Below, piece by piece: positions 1-5,237 of a DNA stretch of 10,444 bases (within the stretch, counting starts at the first letter, position 1; every line of letters begins with the position of its first letter). The stretch is from Chloroflexota bacterium (GTDB taxonomy: Bacteria; Chloroflexota; Anaerolineae; Caldilineales; Caldilineaceae). The stretch lies in assembly GCA_016199425.1 (NCBI GenBank), contig JACQGT010000065.1, positions 1-10,444 on the forward strand. The letters are read 5' to 3'. The notes beneath the pieces were generated by a model that saw nothing but the letters and a program-made list of their open reading frames with translations, was not told the origin of the DNA and did no database searches. The translations under genes and the position numbers were made by a program.

Positions 1-2
1 GC

Positions 3-53
3 GCGCACGCGTTGACCTACGGGGGGGATATCTACACCGGGGGGGGTAAATAA
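3..53 (+). CDS. possible 3' end of an upstream gene (partial)
   Basis: The frame starting at base 3 is open to a TAA at 51-53 and would give a Gly/Tyr-rich tail ending in TYGGDIYTGGGK. The codons look plausible, and a repeat and a terminator-like hairpin follow, as expected after a gene end. Only about 16 codons are visible, so no family can be named and the call could be chance. Confidence 0.3.
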   Translation, partial: AHALTYGGDIYTGGGK

Positions 54-64
54 TTTTCGTGGTT

Positions 65-116
65 GGGGCGCTGCTTGCTGCCCCCGACAATGAATGGGCG
101 CAGCACGACGCGCCCC
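65..116. repeat. imperfect inverted repeat GGGGCG...CGCCCC
   Basis: Arms 65-85 and 96-116 are complementary at about 17 of 21 positions around a 10-nt loop. The outer ends are GGGGCGC/GCGCCCC, and the reverse strand begins GTAGGGGCGCG. It lies just after the putative end of the upstream gene and holds no ORF. It looks like a dispersed intergenic palindrome. Confidence 0.55.
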
Positions 117-145
117 TACGTTTTTCTTGAAATCTGTTGTGTTGT

Positions 146-207
146 AAACTGGAGAGGTGAAACGTGAGGAGGGCCGTCTGCTCTCGCGTTTCATCTCTCC
201 AGTTTTT
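146..207 (+). terminator. long hairpin plus T-run just upstream of kbl
   Basis: Arms 146-168 and 183-205 are complementary over 23 positions; the two imperfect positions are G-U wobbles in RNA, so the + strand transcript can pair throughout. The loop is 14 nt. The right arm runs into TTTTT at 203-207, the layout of a rho-independent terminator. It probably ends the upstream transcript. It lies only 12 nt before the kbl ribosome-binding site, so it could also act as a leader attenuator. The arm contains GTGAAACG, the same word tandemly repeated at 6419-6439. Confidence 0.6.
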
Positions 208-230
208 GATCAATCCAAAGGAGCAACCCC

Positions 231-1412
231 ATGACAGACAACGGCGTCGCATGGCTCGACGAAGAATTGGCCCGCCTGAAAGAGGCCGGTCTCTACAACA
301 CCATCCGCACGATTGAATCCCCGATGGATGCGTGGGTCGTCATCGACGGCCGGCGCAAACTCAACTTCTGCGCCAACAACTATCTGGGGTTGGCCAACCA
401 CCCCCGCCTGCGCGCAGCCGCCAAAGCCGCCATCGACCATTACGGCGTGGGGCCTGGCGCGGTGCGCACCATCGCCGGGACCACCTCCCTGCACATCGAA
501 TTGGAAGAGAAGCTGGCCGCCTTCAAAAAGGCCGAAGCCTGCATCACCTTTCAGAGCGGCTTTACGGCCAATCTGGCGACGATTCCCGCGCTGGTGGGCA
601 AAGACGACCTCATCTTCTCCGACGAACTGAACCACGCCAGTATCATCGACGCCTGTCGGCTGAGCCGGGCGCAGGTGATCCGCTACGCGCACAACGACGT
701 GGCCGATCTGCGCCGCCAAATTGCCGCCAATTCCACGACTGGTCGCCGGTTGATCGTCACCGACGGCGTATTCAGTATGGACGGCGACATCGCGCCCCTG
801 GACCAGATTGTGGCCGTGGCCGAGGAGACGGGCTGTCTGTCGATGGTGGACGACGCCCACGGCGAGGGCGTGCTGGGCGAAGGCGGGCGGGGGATTGTCG
901 ATCACTTCCATCTGCACGGGCGAGTGGATGTGGAGGTGGGCACGATGAGCAAAGCCTTTGGCGCAGTGGGCGGGATGGTGGCGGGGCGGCGCACGATTGT
1001 GGATTGGCTGCGCCAGCGGGGGCGGCCCTTCCTCTTTTCCAGCGCGATGACCGCACCGGATGTGGCCGCCTGTATCGAAGCGACCGCGATGCTTCAGGAA
1101 TCGACCGAGCGGGTGGAGCGGCTGTGGAGCAACACCGCGCTGCTGAAGGCCGAGTTGCAGAAGATGGGCTTCGACACGGGGCAGAGCCAGACGCCGATTG
1201 TGCCGGTGATGCTGGGGGAAGCGCCCCTGGCCCAGGAGTTCAGCCGCCGTCTCTTTGCCGCGGGCGTCTTCGCCATGGCGATTGGTTTCCCCACCGTCCC
1301 CGCTGGCAAAGCCCGCATCCGGGTGATGAACAGCGCGGCCCATAGCCAGGAGGATTTGGAGGTGGGGCTGGCCGCGTTCGAGAGGATTGGGAAAGAATTG
1401 GGGGTAATCTGA
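231..1412 (+). CDS. kbl: 2-amino-3-ketobutyrate CoA ligase (glycine C-acetyltransferase)
   Basis: PLP-dependent alpha-oxoamine synthase that cleaves 2-amino-3-ketobutyrate with CoA to glycine and acetyl-CoA, the second step of threonine breakdown; cytoplasmic. The 393 aa match the family's usual length. Visible motifs are NNYLGLANHP (about 49-58), the GT-S-H substrate loop near 83-88, H135 in DELNHASIID (PLP-stacking histidine by family position), VDDAHGEG at 206-213 (Asp/His contacting PLP), and TMSKAFG at 238-244, where K241 should form the Schiff base. The ATG is preceded by AAGGAG about 7 nt upstream. The SDR-type threonine dehydrogenase 120 nt downstream on the same strand supports KBL over other members such as 8-amino-7-oxononanoate synthase or serine palmitoyltransferase. 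The TGA overlaps the first bases of a heptamer hairpin. Confidence 0.93.
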   Translation: MTDNGVAWLDEELARLKEAGLYNTIRTIESPMDAWVVIDGRRKLNFCANNYLGLANHPRLRAAAKAAIDHYGVGPGAVRTIAGTTSLHIELEEKLAAFKKAEACITFQSGFTANLATIPALVGKDDLIFSDELNHASIIDACRLSRAQVIRYAHNDVADLRRQIAANSTTGRRLIVTDGVFSMDGDIAPLDQIVAVAEETGCLSMVDDAHGEGVLGEGGRGIVDHFHLHGRVDVEVGTMSKAFGAVGGMVAGRRTIVDWLRQRGRPFLFSSAMTAPDVAACIEATAMLQESTERVERLWSNTALLKAELQKMGFDTGQSQTPIVPVMLGEAPLAQEFSRRLFAAGVFAMAIGFPTVPAGKARIRVMNSAAHSQEDLEVGLAAFERIGKELGVI

Positions 1413-1497
1413 CAGCAGACCGCGGACGACGGACCGCGATGTACCTCTGACGTTCGTCCTCCGTTTGCGGTCCGCGGTCTGCTGTCCGTCGTCATCA
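1411..1497. repeat. inverted heptamer arrays between kbl and tdh
   Basis: Left array 1411-1438 consists of four 7-nt units beginning GAC (GACAGCA, GACCGCG, GACGACG, GACCGCG). Right array 1456-1497 consists of six 7-nt units mostly beginning GTC (GTCCTCC, GTTTGCG, GTCCGCG, GTCTGCT, GTCCGTC, GTCATCA). The outer 17 nt, 1411-1427 and 1470-1486, are perfectly complementary. The kbl stop codon (1410-1412) overlaps the left arm. In RNA this is a strong hairpin without a T-run, so it may stabilise the kbl mRNA 3' end rather than terminate. Confidence 0.8.
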
Positions 1498-1532
1498 GTT
1501 TCGTCCATCGCGCCCCACTGGAGCACCCGCCC

Positions 1533-2561
1533 ATGCGCAAACACGCCATTTTCATCACTGGGGCCAGCGGCGAGGTGGGCCACGCGCTCATCCACCATCT
1601 GGCCGCAGACAGCGACAACCGCCTGCTGACTTTGGACCTGAAGGCGCTGCCGCCGGACATCGCGTCGCTCGCCACCCACGTCCAGGGGGATATGCTGGAC
1701 ACGAATCTGCTGGCCCGGCTGGTCAGCGAATACGAGATCGACACCATCTACCACCTGGCCGCACTGCTCAGCACCCGGGCCGAGTTCAGCCCAGAGATGG
1801 CCCATCAGGTCAATGTGGAGGGGATGCTGACGCTGCTCAAACTGGCCGCGGAGCAGAGCCAGTGGCGCAACCGCCCCATCCAGTTTGTCTTTCCCAGTTC
1901 TATTGCCATCTACGGGATGCCCGACCCGGAGAGCAAAGCCCTCTACAACCGGGTGCGGGAATTTGAGTGGAATCAGCCACGCACGATGTATGGCTGCAAC
2001 AAAATCTACGGGGAGATGCTGGGGAACTACTACAGCAAGCACTTCCGCCAGTTGGCCGCCGAAGCGCCCGTACACATCGACTTCCGCTGTGTGCGCTTTC
2101 CGGGGCTGATCAGCGCTTTCACCCTGCCCAGCGGCGGCACCAGCGACTACGGACCAGAGATGCTCCACGCCGCGGCCAAAGGCGAACCCTACGCCTGCTT
2201 TGTCCGCGAAGATGCCCGCATCCCCTTTATGACAATGCCCGATGCTGTGCGCTCGTTGCTGCTACTATCCCACGCCCCCGCCGAGAAGCTGACCCGTCGG
2301 GTATACAACGTAACCAGTTTCAGCCTGAGCGCGGGGGAGATTCGCGACCGGGTGCTGGCGGCTTTCCCCGATGCCCAGATCACCTTTGCGCCGGACCTGA
2401 AACGCCAGGCCATCGTCGATTCCTGGCCGGCGGACCTGGACGACTCGGCGGCCCGCCGGGATTGGGGCTGGTCTCCCCAGCACGACGTGGATGCAGCCTT
2501 TGACGACTATCTGATCCCGAACATCCGGGAGAGATACAGAAGAAAAGAGGAGACTCAGTAG
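1533..2561 (+). CDS. tdh: L-threonine 3-dehydrogenase, SDR (NAD-epimerase-like) type
   Basis: Oxidises L-threonine to 2-amino-3-ketobutyrate with NAD+, feeding the KBL encoded just upstream. At 342 aa it has the extended-SDR layout: Rossmann motif GASGEVG at 10-16, acidic residue D35 ending beta-2, DTIYHLAALLS at 70-80, PSSIAIYG at 121-128 (catalytic Ser region), and YGCNK at 153-157 (Tyr153/Lys157 pair). The stretch VRFPGLISA followed by SGGTSDY is characteristic of the short-chain TDH family and separates it from sugar-nucleotide epimerases; it is unrelated to the zinc-dependent TDH of E. coli. A GGAG lies 9 nt before the ATG. The TAG lies inside the left arm of the 2554-2671 inverted repeat, so the last codons derive partly from repeat DNA. 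Specificity for threonine rests on motifs plus the kbl context. Confidence 0.9.
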   Translation: MRKHAIFITGASGEVGHALIHHLAADSDNRLLTLDLKALPPDIASLATHVQGDMLDTNLLARLVSEYEIDTIYHLAALLSTRAEFSPEMAHQVNVEGMLTLLKLAAEQSQWRNRPIQFVFPSSIAIYGMPDPESKALYNRVREFEWNQPRTMYGCNKIYGEMLGNYYSKHFRQLAAEAPVHIDFRCVRFPGLISAFTLPSGGTSDYGPEMLHAAAKGEPYACFVREDARIPFMTMPDAVRSLLLLSHAPAEKLTRRVYNVTSFSLSAGEIRDRVLAAFPDAQITFAPDLKRQAIVDSWPADLDDSAARRDWGWSPQHDVDAAFDDYLIPNIRERYRRKEETQ

Positions 2562-2671
2562 ATCACGATTTCGGTGCGGAGTAGGCATCCTCAGATGCCG
2601 GTTCAGTCCAGTCGGGGCCGCATCTGAGGATGCTCGCTCCTCGTTTTCGATACCTTTCGCGATCTACTGAG
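2554..2671. repeat. 118-bp inverted-repeat element with nested hairpin (MITE-like)
   Basis: The terminal arms 2554-2568 and 2657-2671 match at 14 of 15 positions (CTCAGTAGATCACGA against its complement). An inner perfect 14-bp stem, GCATCCTCAGATGC, pairs 2585-2598 with 2620-2633. No ORF is inside. The size and terminal inverted repeats resemble a miniature non-autonomous element, but no clear target-site duplication is seen. The tdh stop codon (2559-2561) sits in the left terminal arm. It may equally act as a 3' end processing or termination signal for tdh. Confidence 0.6.
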
Positions 2672-2674
2672 ACT

Positions 2675-2731
2675 GAAGATTAGAGATTGGAGATTGGTCA
2701 GAAGGCGTCCAATCGCCAATCTCTAATCTCC
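2675..2731. repeat. inverted heptamer arrays (GRAGATT)n
   Basis: The left arm reads GAAGATT, AGAGATT, GGAGATT; the right arm is its complement (AATCGCC, AATCTCT, AATCTCC). Bases 2677-2697 and 2709-2729 pair at 20 of 21 positions across an 11-nt loop. The array lies between two convergent genes. The TAG of the - strand membrane protein (2723-2725) and its last codons are inside the right arm. It may serve as a shared 3' hairpin. The same GGAGATT word occurs four times in tandem inside the GT39 gene at 6361-6388. Confidence 0.8.
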
Positions 2732-3142
2732 CAATCCCCACCCCTTCCGCCAGGCCAGGAATTGGATGATCCCGAAGATCAGGCAGAGGTCCGCCACGCC
2801 AGCCACGGCCCACCAGAGCGCGCCGTCCACCGGCAGCCAACTCATCAGCAATGCCAGCCAGAGCAGCACCCCCGCGTCCAGATTAAAGAGGGTGAACCAG
2901 CCCACCAGAGAGCGGCTGTAACCGGTCAGTCGTTCGAACAGCCAGAGGCACACTGGCGCGCCCACCAAAAAGAGCAGGCCGACGCCGAGAATCCAGCTTG
3001 CGGGCAGGGCCAGCAGATCCGCCAGCGGACCGGCGGCCGCTGCCAGCACCGCGCCCACCGCAGTCCAGCCGAGCAGATCGATACGGATGGCCCGACGCAG
3101 ATGATCCGAATTGAACGTTTGAGAAATCGCTTGGGTAGTCAT
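2723..3142 (-). CDS. small four-helix integral membrane protein, unknown function
   Basis: 139 aa. After a short polar N-terminus there are four hydrophobic segments at about 22-45, 49-69, 80-102 and 107-129, with short charged loops (for example ERLTGYSR near 70-77) and a basic end WRKGW. There is no signal peptide, enzyme motif or recognisable domain. The ATG follows an AAGGAAG ribosome-binding site by about 6-7 nt, which supports the start. The last residues (GLGD) and the stop are encoded by the GGAGATT-type repeat, so the natural C-terminus may have been altered. The gene stands 213 nt downstream of the 467-aa membrane protein gene, separated by strong hairpins, so co-transcription is doubtful. 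I do not recognise the family. Confidence 0.7.
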   Translation of the reverse strand: MTTQAISQTFNSDHLRRAIRIDLLGWTAVGAVLAAAAGPLADLLALPASWILGVGLLFLVGAPVCLWLFERLTGYSRSLVGWFTLFNLDAGVLLWLALLMSWLPVDGALWWAVAGVADLCLIFGIIQFLAWRKGWGLGD

Positions 3143-3200
3143 GCAACTCTTCCTTTCCGAATGGGTTTGAAAAACGACAACCCCATTCTGCGCCGGAAAA

Positions 3201-3243
3201 CAGTGCCAAGTCTACGAAAAAGAGTGCCAAAGAGTGCCAAAAG
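3201..3243. repeat. short direct repeats AGAGTGCCAA
   Basis: AGAGTGCCAA occurs twice head to tail at 3221-3240, followed by AAG, and a related CAGTGCCAAG is at 3201-3210. They lie 60-100 nt upstream of the 139-aa gene's start codon on its promoter side. They may be regulatory or simply another repeat family; no function can be assigned. Confidence 0.5.
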
Positions 3244-3256
3244 ATGACAGGGTGAG

Positions 3257-3370
3257 GGGGTGACAGGGTGACACAGACTCGTTAACGGTAGATGATGGGA
3301 TGATGGCGCACCTTCCATTATCTCATCATCTATTTGCACCAACCAACTGCACTTGTCACCCTGTCACCCC
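3257..3370. repeat. two nested inverted repeats between membrane protein genes
   Basis: The outer arms 3257-3273 and 3354-3370 are perfectly complementary over 17 nt and consist of GGGTGACA units; related units continue leftward to 3243. Nested inside, 3289-3306 and 3315-3332 pair at 16 of 18 positions (GATGATGG units), with an 8-nt loop. The stop codon of the 467-aa gene (3356-3358) lies in the right outer arm, so its last residues GVTG are repeat-encoded. The structure would form a long composite hairpin at that gene's 3' end. Confidence 0.8.
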
Positions 3371-4759
3371 TTCTCTTTCGCGCAAATCCTGGGCCACCAG
3401 CGCCGCGGCATCCTTCTGCCAGTTGTAGAGCGTGCGCTCCGGCACGGCTACGCGCAACCATTCCAGCGCGGCCTCCTCGGCGGGAGGGAGATGGTCGTGG
3501 GCGGCGCGCCGGCTGTAGGGGCGCAGACCAGCCACGTAGGGGTAGTAGAGCGCGTTGAAGTGGCGCCACTCCTCTGTGCTGGAAAAGAGCGCGGCCGGAT
3601 CGACGCCGTTGCTGCCCGGTGGAGCCAGCCGGTCGATACTCTCAGCCAGCAGGCTTTTAAGAATGGCGGCCCGCTCCAGTGTGCTGCCCTCCAGCCCGGC
3701 CTCGGCCAATCGGCTCTCCACCGCGCGTAATTGGGTCAGCGGACTGGTCGCCAGCTTGGGCAGGTTGCCGAAATGGCTGAGGGCGCGACGGGTGAGCCGG
3801 GCAAATTCGTCGGCGTCCAGCGCCGCTACCGACGGGTTGTCGGCCACCCGGACCTGGCGTTGGGCTTCTATGCGCAGTTCCGCCTGCACCCGGCGCAGAC
3901 GAGGAAAACGGGCGTAAGCCAGCCTGTCCAGCACAATCTGGACAGGGGTATCCAGCGTGGGCGCAAGCACGGCCAGGGTGACGATGACCAGCAGCAGGGC
4001 CACCAGCGCGGGGCCAAAGCCTGTGGCTGTGGCCCCAGTGATGGCAACGGGCGTAGCAAAAATGAGCGCATAGAGGAAGGCGGCGCTGAGAGAACGCAAC
4101 AGACCGGGCAGCCAGGCTTCCCCTTCCTGAAAGGCGTCCAAAGCGGCCACCCCAATGCCCAGCAGCAGCAGGTCCACGCCCATGCCCAGGAGCAGCCAGG
4201 CACGGGGCAGCCAGGCCGTGGGCAACACCAGCAGAGTGGCGCTCAGGCTGAAAAAGAGCAGAGCCACCAGCAGCAATCCCACGTGGCGGCGGGGTCCCGC
4301 CCGCAGCAGACCCACCCCCAGCAGAATCAATACTTCGATCAGCGGCAGCAGTGCGGCCAGCCCAGCCAGCAGATAGCCGGTCGGCTGTACCGCGCCCGTC
4401 CCGTCAAAGACCCATCCCGTGCCCACGGCCAACCCGTAGAAAATGAGCAGCACAAAGGGCAATGCCCAATTCCAACCCCGCACAAATAGCTCCCGCCAGG
4501 GCGCATCCTCCGGCAGCAGATGGGAGAGCGTGCCCGCCCACAGGATGGCGGGCAGGAAAAAGAGGGGGTTGGCAAAACGGACCAACAGGCGGGCCGTCTC
4601 AGCGCTGCTCTGCCCGGCCAGGAGCGTACCAGCCAATGCCAGCCCGTATGCGATCAGCCCCAGCCCGGCCAGACAGGGCGCGGGGCGCGCGCCGTCGCGG
4701 ACGAGGAGGAATGTTCCCAGCCAGAGGGCCAGGGCGTAGGCGAGGAGGGAGAGGAGCAT
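3356..4759 (-). CDS. polytopic membrane protein with soluble C-terminal domain, unknown function
   Basis: 467 aa. Residues 1-267 carry about nine hydrophobic segments (near 2-20, 28-48, 62-80, 97-116, 128-152, 158-180, 187-207, 223-241 and 248-267). Residues 270-467 are soluble, helical and rich in Arg/Glu/Ala. The join (LDRLAYARFPRLRR, about 278-291) resembles the connector after the membrane part of 7TM-type sensors, but no kinase, cyclase or HTH motif follows. The end holds a compact stretch PERTLYNWQKDAAALVAQDL that looks conserved, perhaps protein-protein or nucleic acid binding. A membrane-anchored sensor or regulator is a guess. No Shine-Dalgarno precedes the ATG; instead an A/T-rich stretch and heptamers abut it, so translation may be leaderless or the true 5' region displaced. 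The stop lies in a repeat arm. Confidence 0.75.
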   Translation of the reverse strand: MLLSLLAYALALWLGTFLLVRDGARPAPCLAGLGLIAYGLALAGTLLAGQSSAETARLLVRFANPLFFLPAILWAGTLSHLLPEDAPWRELFVRGWNWALPFVLLIFYGLAVGTGWVFDGTGAVQPTGYLLAGLAALLPLIEVLILLGVGLLRAGPRRHVGLLLVALLFFSLSATLLVLPTAWLPRAWLLLGMGVDLLLLGIGVAALDAFQEGEAWLPGLLRSLSAAFLYALIFATPVAITGATATGFGPALVALLLVIVTLAVLAPTLDTPVQIVLDRLAYARFPRLRRVQAELRIEAQRQVRVADNPSVAALDADEFARLTRRALSHFGNLPKLATSPLTQLRAVESRLAEAGLEGSTLERAAILKSLLAESIDRLAPPGSNGVDPAALFSSTEEWRHFNALYYPYVAGLRPYSRRAAHDHLPPAEEAALEWLRVAVPERTLYNWQKDAAALVAQDLREREGVTG

Positions 4760-4762
4760 AAA

Positions 4763-4790
4763 AATAGTGAATAGTGAATGGCGAATGGGT
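4763..4790. repeat. heptamer array AATAGTG/AATGGCG
   Basis: Four head-to-tail 7-mers, AATAGTG, AATAGTG, AATGGCG and AATGGGT, end 3 nt from the start codon of the 467-aa membrane protein, where its ribosome-binding site would be expected. The AATGGCG word is the same (rotated) as GAATGGC repeated inside the GT39 gene at 6466-6500. Confidence 0.75.
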
Positions 4791-4830
4791 GTTGTGGGGG
4801 AAGTCTAACGCGGGGAGGGGAAATTCGCCA

Positions 4831-4880
4831 AACAAAAAAGGCGTGCCGGGTTTTTGAAAACCCGGCACGCCTTTTTTGTT
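4831..4880 (-). terminator. perfect 24-bp intrinsic terminator, bidirectional
   Basis: Arms 4831-4854 and 4857-4880 are perfectly complementary. A G+C-rich core GGCGTGCCGGG is flanked on both sides by six A or T residues, so each strand gives a hairpin followed by a U-run. On the - strand it overlaps the stop codon of the PLDc_N gene (4879-4881) and ends the right-hand operon. It also insulates the 467-aa gene downstream. Confidence 0.92.
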
Positions 4881-5130
4881 ATGCCACTGGCTCTGTTGCC
4901 GCGGGCAACCGCTTGCGCCCTTTGACAAAATAGGCGATTGGCCCCACAAAATTGACAAAGGCCAGACCGGTCCACATCACTTTGCTACCGTTGATTTCCG
5001 CCGCGGGCCGTCTGCGGATATCGGCCAGGGCCGCAAAGAGCAGGCCGAACTGAATCAGCGTCATCAGAACGACGCCCGCTTTGGCCGGGCCGGACAATTC
5101 ACTCCACTTTTTCCTACGCATAGCGATCAT
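4879..5130 (-). CDS. PLDc_N (phospholipase D-nuclease N-terminal) domain small membrane protein
   Basis: 83 aa. The pattern KxxWSELSGPAKAGVV near the N-terminus, ALADIRRRPAAEINGSK (about 34-50) and FVNFVGPIAYFVKGRK (about 58-73) fits the PLDc_N family: two short membrane helices (about 18-37 and 53-69) joined by a basic loop, with GPIAYF before a basic tail. The family's molecular role is not well defined; members are often found beside transporters or as the N-terminal anchor of cardiolipin synthases. The start at 5130 follows AAGGAGG by 6-7 nt; longer in-frame starts lack such a site. Its ATG overlaps the stop of the upstream 36-codon ORF (ATGA), indicating coupled translation. The stop is within the terminator. 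Confidence 0.85.
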   Translation of the reverse strand: MIAMRRKKWSELSGPAKAGVVLMTLIQFGLLFAALADIRRRPAAEINGSKVMWTGLAFVNFVGPIAYFVKGRKRLPAATEPVA

Positions 5131-5237
5131 TTGTCGCCTCCTTTCAGGATGCAATACGCAGCCACGCCCCCGATTGTCGCGCAGCCCGCGCCGTAAGTCA
5201 CCACCCAAGCGGACAGTTTAGCCTCCCGTTCCCCCAT
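5127..5237 (-). CDS. 36-aa single-helix membrane microprotein (putative)
   Basis: ATG at 5237, TGA at 5129-5127. The peptide has a charged start (MGEREAK), a hydrophobic Gly/Ala-rich helix at about residues 8-31 (from LSAWVVTY to AAYCIL) and a charged end (KGGDK). Its stop overlaps the next gene's start as ATGA, and the AAGGAGG used by that gene lies within its last codons, a common coupled arrangement. Its 5' end overlaps the last 20 nt of the EEP remnant. The ribosome-binding site is weak (GGGGATGGG). It could be a partner of the PLDc_N protein. Arguments against are its short length and lack of a known family. Confidence 0.5.
   Translation of the reverse strand: MGEREAKLSAWVVTYGAGCATIGGVAAYCILKGGDK

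Noticed and set aside
118..150. Sigma-70 promoter for kbl (TTGAAA with TAAACT)
   Set aside because: The spacing is only 12 nt and the -10 match is poor. No better promoter was found before the hairpin.
210..2168. A 652-codon open frame on the - strand opposite kbl and tdh
   Set aside because: It spans two strongly supported genes and their intergenic hairpin. Its translation is rich in His, Gln, Gly and Arg with no domain, typical of the shadow frame of G+C-rich genes.
3731..4489. A 252-codon open frame on the + strand
   Set aside because: It lies opposite the 467-aa membrane protein, is dominated by Gln/Gly/His and has no ribosome-binding site. The - strand frame gives well-formed membrane helices instead.
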